64,000 nucleotides of DNA from Marinomonas phaeophyticola (lineage in GTDB: Bacteria > Pseudomonadota > Gammaproteobacteria > Pseudomonadales > Marinomonadaceae). The notes beneath the pieces are model-generated. The model was given only the letters and a program-made list of their open reading frames with translations. It was not told where the DNA came from and made no database searches. This document shows, piece by piece, positions 10,555 to 19,981 of the stretch (positions are counted from its first letter, which is position 1; each line of letters starts with the position of its first letter). Position numbers and translations under genes: made by a program. Location of the stretch: the NCBI RefSeq assembly GCF_026966905.1, contig NZ_JAPUBN010000001.1:1-64000 (forward strand), written 5' to 3'.

Positions 10555-11738
10555 TGTCTGTTGTAAGTATTCAAAACCTTGACGTTGTATTTGGTGACAA
10601 TACCAGTAAAACACTTGCTTTGATGGATGAAGGTAAGTCTAGAAATGAGATCTTAGGTCTAACTGGCGATGTTGTTGGTGTTCAAAACGCAAATATAGAA
10701 GTTCAAGAAGGAGAGATTTGTGTCCTAATGGGGCTCTCTGGCTCAGGTAAGTCGACTTTGTTAAGAACGATTAATGGCCTGAATAAAGTGGCGCGTGGGA
10801 AATGCTTAGTACGAGATGGCGATACTATGGTCGATATGGCGACTTGTAATGAGTCCATGTTAAGACACATTCGGACTAACCGAGTCTCTATGGTGTTTCA
10901 AAGTTTTGCCCTTATGCCATGGTTGACGGTGCTTGAAAATGTCGCTTTTGGCCTAGAAATGCAAGGTCTGGGTAAAACAGAGCGACTAGCAAAAGCAAAA
11001 ATACAAATCGATATGGTGGGACTTGGTAATTGGGCTGATAAGAAAATTGATGAATTATCTGGGGGGATGAGGCAGCGAGTGGGCTTAGCACGTGCATTTG
11101 CAATGGACTCTGATGTTTTATTGATGGATGAACCTTTCTCGGCTCTTGATCCATTGATTCGTTCTCAGTTACAAGATGAATTGATTGAATTGCAGCAACG
11201 TTTGAATAAAACCATTATTTTCGTAAGTCACGATTTAGATGAAGCTTTGAAAATCGGTTCAAAAATAGCCATTATGGAATCCGCTAAGATTATTCAGCAG
11301 GATAAGCCTGAAGAGATAGTGTTAAACCCAGCCACTGAGTATGTGGAGAAGTTTGTTGCCCATACAAACCCTCTGAATGTCCTTAAAGGCAGTTCTTTGA
11401 TGTCATCTAAGTCAGAAATGGCAGTGTTTGAATCTGGATGTACAGATAACGACTTGTATTACTACTTGGATGCTACCGATCATATTTTAAAAGTTGAGCA
11501 CAATGGTATAGAGCTGGGAATAAATCATTGGGCAATGGGAGAAGACATTAACGCGTTAACCGTTAATTCTGTTACTCAAGTTCCCTTCAATATTTCAATG
11601 AGAGACGCGGCTGAAATTCGTTATAAAACGGGTCAGCCATTAATGTTAATTAAAGATGAATGTTTTGTCGGTATATTGAACGATAATAATTTTTATCATG
11701 CTTTATTAGGTAAGCACTTTAGTAAATCAGAAGACTGA
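10554..11738 (+). CDS. choV: ChoV, choline ABC transporter ATPase
   Basis: A 394-aa ABC ATPase of the glycine betaine/proline subfamily. Walker A is GLSGSGKST (about residues 60-68), the signature is LSGGMRQRVG, and Walker B with D-loop is VLLMDEPFSALD; the H-loop is FVSHDLDEAL. As usual in this subfamily there is an N-terminal extension before Walker A (with LMDEGKSRNEILGLTGDVVGV) and a C-terminal extension after about residue 280, in the place of CBS-type regulatory domains. It overlaps choW by one base and ends the choXWV unit, which is closed by a terminator. Confidence 0.93.
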   Translation: MSVVSIQNLDVVFGDNTSKTLALMDEGKSRNEILGLTGDVVGVQNANIEVQEGEICVLMGLSGSGKSTLLRTINGLNKVARGKCLVRDGDTMVDMATCNESMLRHIRTNRVSMVFQSFALMPWLTVLENVAFGLEMQGLGKTERLAKAKIQIDMVGLGNWADKKIDELSGGMRQRVGLARAFAMDSDVLLMDEPFSALDPLIRSQLQDELIELQQRLNKTIIFVSHDLDEALKIGSKIAIMESAKIIQQDKPEEIVLNPATEYVEKFVAHTNPLNVLKGSSLMSSKSEMAVFESGCTDNDLYYYLDATDHILKVEHNGIELGINHWAMGEDINALTVNSVTQVPFNISMRDAAEIRYKTGQPLMLIKDECFVGILNDNNFYHALLGKHFSKSED

Positions 11739-11764
11739 TTCGTTATTAATCCATCGATAAAAAG

Positions 11765-11791
11765 GCCAAATTGTATGATTTGGCTTTTTTA
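11765..11791 (+). terminator. Terminator after choV
   Basis: A stem gccaaat / atttggc with a 6-nt loop is followed by six T residues. It lies in the 55-bp gap between choV and the convergent LysR gene. Confidence 0.85.
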
Positions 11792-11793
11792 TT

Positions 11794-12720
11794 TTACGCT
11801 CTTGAAGCCATTTTCATTTCACCTTTAAGCCAGTTTACAAATGTTTCCATTAATAGTGTTTTTTCATCAGTATGAGTAAAGATTAAATGGTAGCCATTGT
11901 TTGATGTGAGGCTAAATTGTGGAAATGAGATGAGTATGTCTTTTTGGATTAGATCGTTTAGTAGTGGGGACCAAGCTAAGCACACTCCTTGTCCTGCTAA
12001 AGCGGCTTGAACGAGTAATGTGTAGTTGTCTGATTCAAATTGAGGTTGGATACCATTAAGTGTTAACCCATGTTTGTAGGCAATATCATCCCAATTCAAC
12101 CAACTTTTACTTTTATTCTCATTGAGCTTTAGTAATGGAAAGGTTAGTAGCTCTTCTAGAGTATCTATACTTTTTCCGTCTAATAAGGCTTTGCTGCATA
12201 CTGGTAGCACGGTTTCTATTACTAGTTGATGACTGTCGTAAGCTTGATAATGATTTGCGCCACAGACAATAACAATATCGGCGTCACCACTGTTTTCAAC
12301 ATCTGGGGCTTGTGAGGTTTGTAATCGAATGTCCATTTCAGGAAAGATCGATTGATATTGATTTCTAAACTCAGTTAATTTTGGAATCAATACATAGGAG
12401 GCAAAAGCAAAATCGGTGGCGACAGTTATCTTATTATTCTGTGGGCGTTGACGAATATCATCACAGACAAGTTTTAATTCTTGTAAACTTTTTTGAGTGG
12501 CTAATAAAAGTTTATTACCTGACTCTGTTAATTCTACTCCACGATAAATACGACTAAATAGCTGGCACTTTAAATTTGCTTCTAGAGATCTAACCTGTTG
12601 ACTGACGGCTGGCTGAGTGGTTCCCATTTCTTTTGCTGCACGAGTAAAGCTGAGTAATCTGGCGGCAGACTCAAAGACAACTAAATTTTGTAATGGAGGA
12701 AGCACTTCTTTTTGAGGCAT
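11794..12720 (-). CDS. LysR-family regulator, likely of choline-sulfate utilisation
   Basis: A 308-aa LysR protein. The winged helix-turn-helix covers residues 10-68 (FTRAAKEMGTTQPAVSQQVR, then LFSRIYRGVELTESG), and a periplasmic-binding-like effector domain follows from about residue 95. The PPLQNLVVFESAARLLSFT start resembles the choline-sulfate-utilisation transcription factor group, LysR proteins encoded next to betC. Here betC lies 3 kb away and the MFS gene is divergent, which supports but does not prove that role. It converges with choV and faces a 385-bp shared promoter region with the MFS gene. Confidence 0.85.
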   Translation of the reverse strand: MPQKEVLPPLQNLVVFESAARLLSFTRAAKEMGTTQPAVSQQVRSLEANLKCQLFSRIYRGVELTESGNKLLLATQKSLQELKLVCDDIRQRPQNNKITVATDFAFASYVLIPKLTEFRNQYQSIFPEMDIRLQTSQAPDVENSGDADIVIVCGANHYQAYDSHQLVIETVLPVCSKALLDGKSIDTLEELLTFPLLKLNENKSKSWLNWDDIAYKHGLTLNGIQPQFESDNYTLLVQAALAGQGVCLAWSPLLNDLIQKDILISFPQFSLTSNNGYHLIFTHTDEKTLLMETFVNWLKGEMKMASRA

Positions 12721-13105
12721 AAGTTCTATTTATCCCAGTGAACCAGTTTCAAGGAAAATACAGGGTAAACCGAAAGCCTTAATTGAGTAAAGACTGACAT
12801 TACGTGAGCTAAGATAAATACTATATTTTTAATATTGAACTGTATTTGTGTTAATAGAAAAGCGTGGTTTTTTTATGACTGAATATGGCGTGTTTTTAAC
12901 GGTTATTTTGTCGCTCTTTGAATAGAAAGAGTCGTTGTTTTAGTTGTTTTAACCCTGACGGTATATTTCGACTATATTAAGGTAAATTAATAGCATGTAT
13001 GGCTTTTAATCTCAGCCATTTCTTGTATATTTGCGATTCTTTTTTACCTCGGTAGAATGAAAGTAATCCTAATGTGTTTGAGTATTCTAAAACAAGGAAT
13101 AACTA
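12721..13105. other. Divergent promoter region between LysR and MFS genes
   Basis: This 385-bp AT-rich gap holds no convincing gene. It would carry the promoters of both divergent genes. A small inverted repeat is visible around 12913-12930 (ctcttt-gaatag-aaagag). No clear sigma-70 promoter could be chosen with confidence. Confidence 0.5.
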
Positions 13106-14388
13106 ATGGTTAAACAAACGATTTTACCAATATGGAGCTTATTGTTTGGTATTGTAATCATCACCATGGCAGGAGGGCTACAGGGCTCTTTGATTGGGAT
13201 CAGGGCATCATTAGAAGAGTTTGATACGACTGTGACTGGTTTTATCATGTCGGGTTATTATATTGGTTTTATCCTTGGATCAATGCTTATTCCTGGATGG
13301 GTGAAAAATGTTGGTCATATTCGTGTTTTTGCTGCGGTAGCGTCTTTAGCCTCTATTACTATTTTAATGCAATCCATTGTAATAAATCCGTGGTTCTGGA
13401 CTATTATGAGAACGGGGACGGGTTTATGTTACGCTGGACTTTTTATTGTTACAGAAAGTTGGCTGAATGATATTTCGTCAAATGAAACCAGAGGCCGACT
13501 GTTTTCTGTATATATGATCGTCCTGTGGGGGGATCAATTCTCGGTCAAATGTTACTAAATATCGCGTCCCCAAGTGGCTATGACCTTTTTATTTTAACGT
13601 CTGTGCTCATCTCATTTGCTTTGGTTCCTTTATTATTGGTACGTACACCATCTCCAACTATTGATGTACCTGAAAAACTGCAAATGGCGAGTTTAATTAA
13701 AACCGCTCCACTGGGGGTGACTGGGGTTACATTAGCTGGTGTCGTTATTGGCGCTGTGCTTGGGTTGGCTGCAGTGTATGCACAATCCATTGGGATGAAT
13801 GTTGCCGAAATATCTTTGTTTTTAGGTGCCAGTTATGTGGGTGGGCTATTACTGCAATGGCCAATAGGTCGTTTATCTGACATTCAAGATCGTCGAGTAA
13901 CCATACTCTTGGTATCCATTACTGCCTCTATCACCGCCTTTGTGGTTCCGGTCGGAATGTATTTAGATAATCATTATCTTATGCTGTTAGGTATGTTTTT
14001 AGTTGGCGCATTTTCTTTTCCTTTATATTCATTGTCGGCATCCCACGTAAATGATCAGCTCCGACCAGAACAAATTTTATCGGCCAGTAGCGGATTAATT
14101 TTATTAAACGGAATTGGTGGAGCGACAGGGCCTATTATTGGCGCTTTGGCAATGGACTTCTTGGATGTAAATGCTCTGTTTTGGTTTGTGGCTATTGTTA
14201 ATATTTTTGTGGCTATGGTGGCGGCTTATCGTATTAATTATCAACCTCCAATGATTATCGAAGATCAAGGGGATCAGGTGCCTGTCGCACTTGGTGTCAG
14301 TCCTGTCGTGACGGCGGAAATGTTTGCCGAAGCAGACTCAAATCTTGAGGTGGAAGAAGAAGTTACAGAAGTTGAGATAAAACTTTAA
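13106..14388 (+). pseudogene. MFS transporter, YcaD-like, broken by one frameshift in a G6 run
   Basis: Two overlapping frames (13106-13558 and 13525-14388) together encode one 12-helix major facilitator. The first gives helices 1-4 with ESWLNDISSNETRGRLFSVY near residues 116-135; the second continues GGSILGQMLLNI. The break is at the G6 run 13527-13532. One extra G gives a continuous 427-aa protein with VYMIVLWGGSILGQ, which lines up with the equivalent stretch of YcaD-type transporters without a gap. Substrate unknown; the position in the choline-sulfate locus suggests an osmolyte or related compound. The C terminus is acidic (EVEEEVTEVE). The break may be a sequencing error, a true lesion or a phase switch; five similar breaks in this window favour error. 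Confidence 0.85.
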
Positions 14389-14470
14389 AATTGAAAACAG
14401 CGTGTGAATTTGGTATGTATAATTACCCAGCTGTTAAAATTTGGTTATGTTTTTATAAGGAAGCACTATT

Positions 14471-15304
14471 ATGATTCGTAAATGTTTATTCCCCGTTGCA
14501 GGGTATGGAACGCGTTTTCTACCGGCAACGAAGTCTATGCCGAAAGAAATGCTTCCAATTGTAAATAAACCACTTGTCCAATACGGTGTTGAAGAAGCGG
14601 TAAGTGCAGGGCTAAATAATGTGACGTTTGTAACCGGTCGTGGTAAACGATCCATTGCAGACCATTTTGATATTAGTTATGAGCTTGAGCATCAAATATC
14701 AGGAACTGGAAAAGAGCAGTATCTAGAAGGCATTCGTTATTTAATTAATAATGTAAATTTTTCTTATACTCGGCAAAATAACATGTTAGGTCTTGGTCAT
14801 GCTATTTTGACTGGGGAACCGCTAATTGGTGATGAAGCGTTTGGCGTTGTGCTTGCGGATGATCTTTGTGTAGAAGAAGATGGCTCCGATGGCGTGATGG
14901 CGCAAATGGTTAAGTTGTATAACCAGTTTCGCTGTTCAATTGTTGCTATTGAAGAGGTGCCGGCAGACGAAGTAAATAAATACGGTATTATTGCTGGTGA
15001 AAGCATGGTCGACGGTTTATATCGTGTTACTGATATGGTTGAGAAGCCGAACCCAGAAGATGCTCCTTCGAATTTAGCTATAATTGGTCGCTATATTTTG
15101 ACTCCAGATATTTTTCAAAAAATACGTGATACGCCTCCAGGTCGAAATGGTGAAGTGCAGATTACGGATGCTCTTCTTCAGCAAGCAAAAGAAGGTTGTG
15201 TGCTTGCTTATAAATTTAAAGGACGTCGTTTCGATTGCGGCAGCATTGATGGGTTTGTTGAGGCAACCAATTACTGCTATGAAAACATTTATAAGAAAAA
15301 GTAA
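14471..15304 (+). CDS. galU: GalU, UTP-glucose-1-phosphate uridylyltransferase
   Basis: A 277-aa cytoplasmic enzyme that makes UDP-glucose from UTP and glucose-1-phosphate, for cell-surface polysaccharides. The nucleotide-binding N terminus FPVAGYGTRFLPATKSMPKE (residues 7-26) and the block GLGHAI with VVLADDLC (about 103-134) are typical of GalU. Length matches the usual 280-300 aa. It starts 82 bp after the MFS gene with its own terminator behind it, so it looks like a housekeeping gene sitting between two parts of the choline-sulfate locus. Confidence 0.95.
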   Translation: MIRKCLFPVAGYGTRFLPATKSMPKEMLPIVNKPLVQYGVEEAVSAGLNNVTFVTGRGKRSIADHFDISYELEHQISGTGKEQYLEGIRYLINNVNFSYTRQNNMLGLGHAILTGEPLIGDEAFGVVLADDLCVEEDGSDGVMAQMVKLYNQFRCSIVAIEEVPADEVNKYGIIAGESMVDGLYRVTDMVEKPNPEDAPSNLAIIGRYILTPDIFQKIRDTPPGRNGEVQITDALLQQAKEGCVLAYKFKGRRFDCGSIDGFVEATNYCYENIYKKK

Positions 15305-15340
15305 TGAATACGTTATAATCACCTAATGATTTTCCCCCAA

Positions 15341-15396
15341 GCTTGCAACGGCGGCGTGTCTTTTTGAAGATATGCTTCAGCCGTCGCAAGCTTTTT
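15341..15396 (+). terminator. Terminator after galU
   Basis: gcttgcaacggc pairs with gccgtcgcaagc over 12 positions with a single A-C mismatch and is followed by five T residues. The 27-nt loop itself contains a smaller hairpin (tgaag / cttca). Confidence 0.75.
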
Positions 15397-15851
15397 GATT
15401 TCTGAAGCGCATTTCAAATGCCTCTCCAATCCATTGCTTTGTTTGCTAGGCTTTAATAAATATCTAAAAACGACAAAAAAATGTTATTTAAGATCTTTTT
15501 TTTGTTTTTTTGCATGCTGATCTTTTGAAGTAAATCTATTGTGCCAGCCATTGATTTCTATCTTATTATGCAATCAAGTGTATCCCTATGAGTATTTTAA
15601 AAAACTAGCAGGAGTAGCGTTTCTCTAGGTTTAACGGAGAGTGTTATAAACAAACAGTTGTAAAGCAAAGCATGATTCTGGGTAATCACTATTTGAGTAT
15701 TTTGGAACACCAAAAAATATATATAAGTTAAACTTATCTTAGTCATAAAAAATAGGCCAGTTTACAAGAAAATGTCAAAGGTTCACTCTATCTGTTATTA
15801 AGTCACGGCGTAATTTTTCGCTCTTGTTAATAACATATAGGTTACTGGTAT
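15397..15851. other. Long AT-rich leader region before betC
   Basis: This 455-bp gap holds no convincing gene. It contains T and A tracts near 15475-15510 and a perfect palindrome at 15723-15737, listed separately. It is the expected site of the betC promoter. Confidence 0.55.
15723..15737. promoter_or_regulatory. Perfect 15-bp palindrome upstream of betC, candidate regulator site
   Basis: ataagtt-a-aacttat is a perfect odd palindrome 115 bp before the betC start. It contains T-N11-A with dyad symmetry, the usual form of LysR binding sites. The core aagttaaac also occurs in the candidate BetI operator at 7981-7989. Which regulator binds it is inference. Confidence 0.45.
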
Positions 15852-17371
15852 ATGACAAATAAAAAGCCCAACATCTTATTTTTAATGGCTGATCAAATGG
15901 CGGCCTCGGCACTCTCATTTTATGGACATAAAGTAGTAAAGACGCCAAACCTGGATGCATTAGCTAAAGACGCTGTTGTTTTTGATTCTGCCTACTGCAA
16001 CAGTCCTTTATGTGCACCGTCTCGATATGTTCTTATGACAGGACAACTTCCCGCAAAAATAGGCGCATTTGATAACGCGGCGGATTTACCCGCTGACATC
16101 CCGACTTTTGCACATTATCTAAGGCAACAAAATTACCAAACGGCTTTGTCTGGAAAAATGCATTTTTGTGGACCAGAGCAATTGCATGGTTTTGAAGACC
16201 GATTGACTACGGATATTTACCCTGCCGATTATGGATGGTTTCCTAATTGGGATGATCCAGATACACGTCCAACTTGGTATCACAATATGAGCTCGGTGAC
16301 TCAAGCCGGACCTTGTGTTAGAACAAATCAATTGGATTTCGATGATGAAGTTACCTTTCAAGCCAAGCGTTATTTATACGATTACGCGAGAGGTAAGCAA
16401 GAAAGACCTTTTTGTTTAACTGTGTCATTAACCCATCCCCATGATCCGTATGCAATCCCTGAGCAATATTGGAACCTATATAAAGAGGAAGATATTGACT
16501 TGCCAAATATTACTATTCCAAAGGCAGAGCAAGACCCTCACTCATTACGTTTGCAGGAGGTGTTCGCGTTTGATGAGAAACCGATAACAGAGCAGCAGAT
16601 ACGTAATGCAAGGAGAGCGTATTATGGCGCGATCAGTTATGTAGATGAAAAAATTGGTGAAGTATTGAAGTCCTTAAAAGACTGTGGTCTAGAGGATGAC
16701 ACTATTATTGTCTTTTCTGGTGATCATGGTGACATGCTTGGTGAGAGGAATCTTTGGTTCAAAATGTCCTTTTTTGAAGATTCTGTGCGTGTTCCCATGA
16801 TGATTCATGCTCCTAAGCGCTTTGCGGCAAAGCGAGTGAGTGAATCGGTTTCAACTATGGATATTCTTCCTACTTTTGTTGATTTCGCCACAGATAAGGC
16901 TCCCCACGATTATGTAATGCCAATTCAAGGGCGTAGCTTATTGCCTCACCTTGAGGGGAAGGGGGGCATGACGAGGTCATAGCAGAATATTTTGGTGAAG
17001 GTACGATTGCTCCTCTCTTTATGATACGTCGAGGGGACTATAAGTATGTGCATTGCCATAAAGATCCTGATCAACTGTTTAACCTCAAAACAGATCCAAA
17101 GGAATTGCAAAACCTTGCCGAGAATGAAGAGCATCAAGAGCGTCTTGCGGCATTCCAAAGAGAGGCGTTAGAGCGTTGGGATAATGATGTACTCACCGAA
17201 GCGGTATTGATAAGTCAACGACGTCGTCGTTTGGTTGTGAGTGCGTTAAATAAAGGTAAGAAAAAATCTTGGGATCATCAACCCTTCTTTGACAGCAGTG
17301 AAATGTATATGAGAAATCATATTGATTTAGATGATTTAGAAACCAGATCAAGATTCCCTAAAGTAGATTGA
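15852..17371 (+). pseudogene. betC: BetC, choline sulfatase, broken by one frameshift in a G6 run
   Basis: The enzyme hydrolyses choline-O-sulfate to choline and sulfate. The first frame (15852-16982) carries the sulfatase signature C54-A-P-S-R with the cysteine that becomes formylglycine, metal ligands around MADQM (Asp14), and SGDHGDMLGE. The second (17021-17371) gives the family C terminus, MIRRGDYKYVHC to RSRFPKVD. The break is at the G6 run 16961-16966; one more G gives GKGGHDEVIAEYFGEG and a continuous 506-aa protein, close to the roughly 510 aa of known BetC. Without it the last quarter is lost. The second ChoX-like gene follows by 24 bp, probably cotranscribed. Error, lesion and phase variation remain possible. 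Confidence 0.92.
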
Positions 17372-17395
17372 ACTCAAAAATGCAGGAGTAATACT

Positions 17396-18352
17396 ATGTT
17401 GAAGACGTCATCTTATGTAAGTTTTATTAAAGCAGGAAGTGTCGCTGCGTTCTTAATCTCGAGTAGTTTAAGTTATGCGCAGGAGCCTATCCAATGTCAG
17501 AAAGTTACGTTCAGTGATCCAGGTTGGACTGATATTGGTGCAACTAATGGAATCACTACAACGATATTGAATGCGTTAGGCTATGAAACAAATGTGTTGT
17601 TGTTAGGGGTTCCTATTGGTTTTGAGAGTTTAAAGAGTGGAGAAGTAGATCTCTTTATGGGGAACTGGATGCCAGCTCAAACTGGCTTTATTAATGAATA
17701 TAAACAAGATATTGATATTGTTAGAACCAATTTAGAAGGTGTTAAGTTTACCTTAGCTGTGCCGGAATTTGTTTATGATGCTGGGGTGAAAAATTTTGCC
17801 GACTTAAATCGGTTTTCAAGTCAATTTCGAAAACGTATTTATGGCATAGAGGCGGGAGCTCCAGCCAATCAAAACCTGCAAAAAATGATTGATACTAATG
17901 ACTTTAACTTAGGTGAATGGAAGGTTGTGGAGTCTGGCGAACAAGCCATGCTATCTCAAGTAAACCGATCTGTTCGTCGAGAGCAGTTCATTGTGTTTCT
18001 TGGGTGGGAGCCGCATCCCATGAATGTCTCTTTTAATTTGAAATATTTAGCGGGTGGTGATGAGTACTTTGGGCCTAATTATGGAGGCGCAATTATTCGG
18101 ACGTTAAGTCGAAAAGGGTATGGTACTGAATGCAGTAATGTCGGTCAGTTAGTAAAAAATTTAGAGTTTTCGTTAACCATGGAAAATGAAATCATTGATG
18201 GTATTTTGAATCAGTCACTAGAGTCAGGTATCGCGGCAGCAACATGGCTGAAAAAGCATCCAGAGGTACTGGAGGATTGGCTAGATGGTGTAACCACGTT
18301 TGATGGTGAGCCAGGGTTGGCCGCGGTGCAAAATTCGTTGGGCCTGAAGTAG
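17396..18352 (+). CDS. Second ChoX-like quaternary-ammonium binding protein
   Basis: A 318-aa secreted protein with a signal peptide ending at about residue 28 (SLSYAQ). The mature sequence parallels the ChoX at 8.7 kb throughout: VTFSDPGWTDIGATNGIT, GEVDLFMGNWMPAQTG, FLGWEPHPMNVSF and FGPNYGGA. No permease or ATPase follows, so it would have to share ChoWV or another transporter. Its position directly behind betC suggests specificity for choline-O-sulfate rather than choline; this is inference. A good ribosome site (caggag) precedes the ATG. Confidence 0.9.
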   Translation: MLKTSSYVSFIKAGSVAAFLISSSLSYAQEPIQCQKVTFSDPGWTDIGATNGITTTILNALGYETNVLLLGVPIGFESLKSGEVDLFMGNWMPAQTGFINEYKQDIDIVRTNLEGVKFTLAVPEFVYDAGVKNFADLNRFSSQFRKRIYGIEAGAPANQNLQKMIDTNDFNLGEWKVVESGEQAMLSQVNRSVRREQFIVFLGWEPHPMNVSFNLKYLAGGDEYFGPNYGGAIIRTLSRKGYGTECSNVGQLVKNLEFSLTMENEIIDGILNQSLESGIAAATWLKKHPEVLEDWLDGVTTFDGEPGLAAVQNSLGLK

Positions 18353-18403
18353 GTTTTAGTGTTTAGGTAGGGTAAAGACGTAGTAGATACTTTGTAACAA
18401 ACA

Positions 18404-18441
18404 TAAAAAAAGCCCGTACAGATTAAAATCTATACGGGCTT
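18404..18441 (-). terminator. Terminator of tRNA-Leu (minus strand)
   Basis: agcccgta pairs with tacgggct, with an inner agat/atct stem. On the minus strand it is followed by seven T residues (A run 18405-18411 on the plus strand). It may also stop transcripts from the ChoX-like gene on the plus strand. Confidence 0.85.
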
Positions 18442-18447
18442 TCTAAT

Positions 18448-18533
18448 TGGTACCAGTGGGCGGACTCGAACCGCCACGCTTATTAGGCAACGGATTTTGA
18501 ATCCGTCGTGTCTACCAATTCCACCACACTGGC
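18448..18533 (-). tRNA. tRNA-Leu (anticodon CAA)
   Basis: Read on the minus strand it gives an 86-nt type II tRNA with a long variable arm. The acceptor gccagtg pairs with cactggt. The anticodon stem acgga/tccgt encloses the loop ttCAAaa. The T arm is ggcggttcgagtccgcc, and the terminal CCA is encoded. A minus-strand terminator follows directly. Confidence 0.96.
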
Positions 18534-18702
18534 CTTGAAACGTGGTGCATATTCTATGGATTTTTCAGCGACTGTCAATGCTTTAATTTAGAAAAAACGT
18601 TTTTAATTACAAAGTGATACCTGTTTTCTCTGAACTCAGAGCGGGAAACTGTTTTATAATAGCGGTACTCTGTTTTCAGTTCTCTTATTTTAGGTTAGTG
18701 GT

Positions 18703-19950
18703 ATGTCTGCATTAAAGGCTCAAAAAGTTACATCTCATAAAGTTGTCGTTATCGGTGCTGGTCCTGCTGGATTAATGGCGGCGGAAAGGATAGCCAGTGC
18801 AGGATACCAAGTTGATATTTATGACGCTATGCCATCGGTAGCGCGTAAGTTTTTATTGGCGGGAAAAGGTGGAATGAATATTACCCACTCTGAAGCGGAT
18901 AGGCTTTTTAGACAACGATTCTATGAGGCGAATGACTGGGTTTCTGAATGGCTAAACGTATTTAATGCTACCGATTTACGTGACTGGCTAGATCTTCTAG
19001 GAGTAGAAACCTTTATTGGTACCTCTGGTCGAGTTTTTCCAATAGAGATGAAGGCGGCTCCCTTATTAAGAAAATGGGTTCATAGGCTGAAGCAGCAGGG
19101 CGTAGAGTTCCATGTTCGACATAAATGGCTTGGCTGGCAGCAAGGATGCTTACATTTTAAGAATATAGAAAAGGATGTGTTTGTTGACTCTAACGCGGTT
19201 TTACTTGCACTGGGTGGCGCGAGTTGGCCCGCCTTAGGTTCAGATGCTCAATGGGTAAATTTTCTCGTTTCGAAAAGCGAGTTTCGTTCTTTTCGCCCTG
19301 CTAACTCGGGTTTTGAGTGCAAATGGAGTCAGTATTTCGCTGACCACAACAAGGGTAAACCAATAAAAGGCGTGTGTATTTCTTTAGCTGGAGATCCTGT
19401 TGATAAAAATAAGGTTAAAGGGGAGGTTATGGTCGATGAAAAAGGCTTGGAAGGAAGCTTGGTTTATGCTCACTCAGCATCCATTAGAAACAGGATTGAA
19501 GAGCGGGGATATGCTGAGATAACCATAGACCTGATGCCAGATTTGTTAAAGGAAGAAATCGTCAGTCGCCTTAATCAACCAAAAGGAAAGATGTCGCTTT
19601 CTAGTTTTATGAAGAAAAAGCTTAAACTCGACAGTGTGAAGAGCATGTTATTAAGAGAACGACTGTCTAATTCAGAAATGCAGGATTCGAAGGTAATGGC
19701 TTCTTATTTAAAGGCCTTTCCATTGGTATTAACTAAGTGCTTCGATATTGAGCATGCCATAAGTTCAGCCGGTGGTGTTAAGCGTTCTGCTTTAACTAAA
19801 GAGCTCATGTTGATAAATAAAGCGGGTGTGTTTTGCTCTGGTGAAATGTTGGATTGGGAAGCGCCTACAGGTGGCTATTTATTAACGGCTAGTATGGCGA
19901 GTGGCTATTATGCAGCAAATGGTCTTATTCATTGGTTAAATGAACGATAA
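18703..19950 (+). CDS. TIGR03862-type (HI0933/BaiN-like) FAD flavoprotein
   Basis: A 415-aa protein with an N-terminal dinucleotide-binding motif, VVVIGAGPAGLMAAERIASA at residues 14-33. It carries the family hallmark KFLLAGKGGMNITHSE (50-65) and the C-terminal FAD block GVFCSGEMLDWEAPTGGYLL (about 375-394). It belongs to the HI0933-like NAD(P)/FAD-dependent oxidoreductases, whose physiological substrates are mostly unknown. It stands alone between the tRNA-Leu region and a convergent EAL-HDOD gene only 31 bp away, with no clear terminator between. Confidence 0.88.
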   Translation: MSALKAQKVTSHKVVVIGAGPAGLMAAERIASAGYQVDIYDAMPSVARKFLLAGKGGMNITHSEADRLFRQRFYEANDWVSEWLNVFNATDLRDWLDLLGVETFIGTSGRVFPIEMKAAPLLRKWVHRLKQQGVEFHVRHKWLGWQQGCLHFKNIEKDVFVDSNAVLLALGGASWPALGSDAQWVNFLVSKSEFRSFRPANSGFECKWSQYFADHNKGKPIKGVCISLAGDPVDKNKVKGEVMVDEKGLEGSLVYAHSASIRNRIEERGYAEITIDLMPDLLKEEIVSRLNQPKGKMSLSSFMKKKLKLDSVKSMLLRERLSNSEMQDSKVMASYLKAFPLVLTKCFDIEHAISSAGGVKRSALTKELMLINKAGVFCSGEMLDWEAPTGGYLLTASMASGYYAANGLIHWLNER

Positions 19951-19981
19951 AAATGATTTTTTGGAAGAACGTTTCGGGCGG

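Noticed and set aside
12876-12926. 16-codon frame starting at an ATG in the LysR-MFS gap
   Set aside because: It has no ribosome site and no features; likely chance in AT-rich DNA.
8677-18352. Choline locus as a recent horizontally acquired island
   Set aside because: Base composition looks like the neighbours, galU sits within it, and no integrase, IS or attachment repeat was seen.
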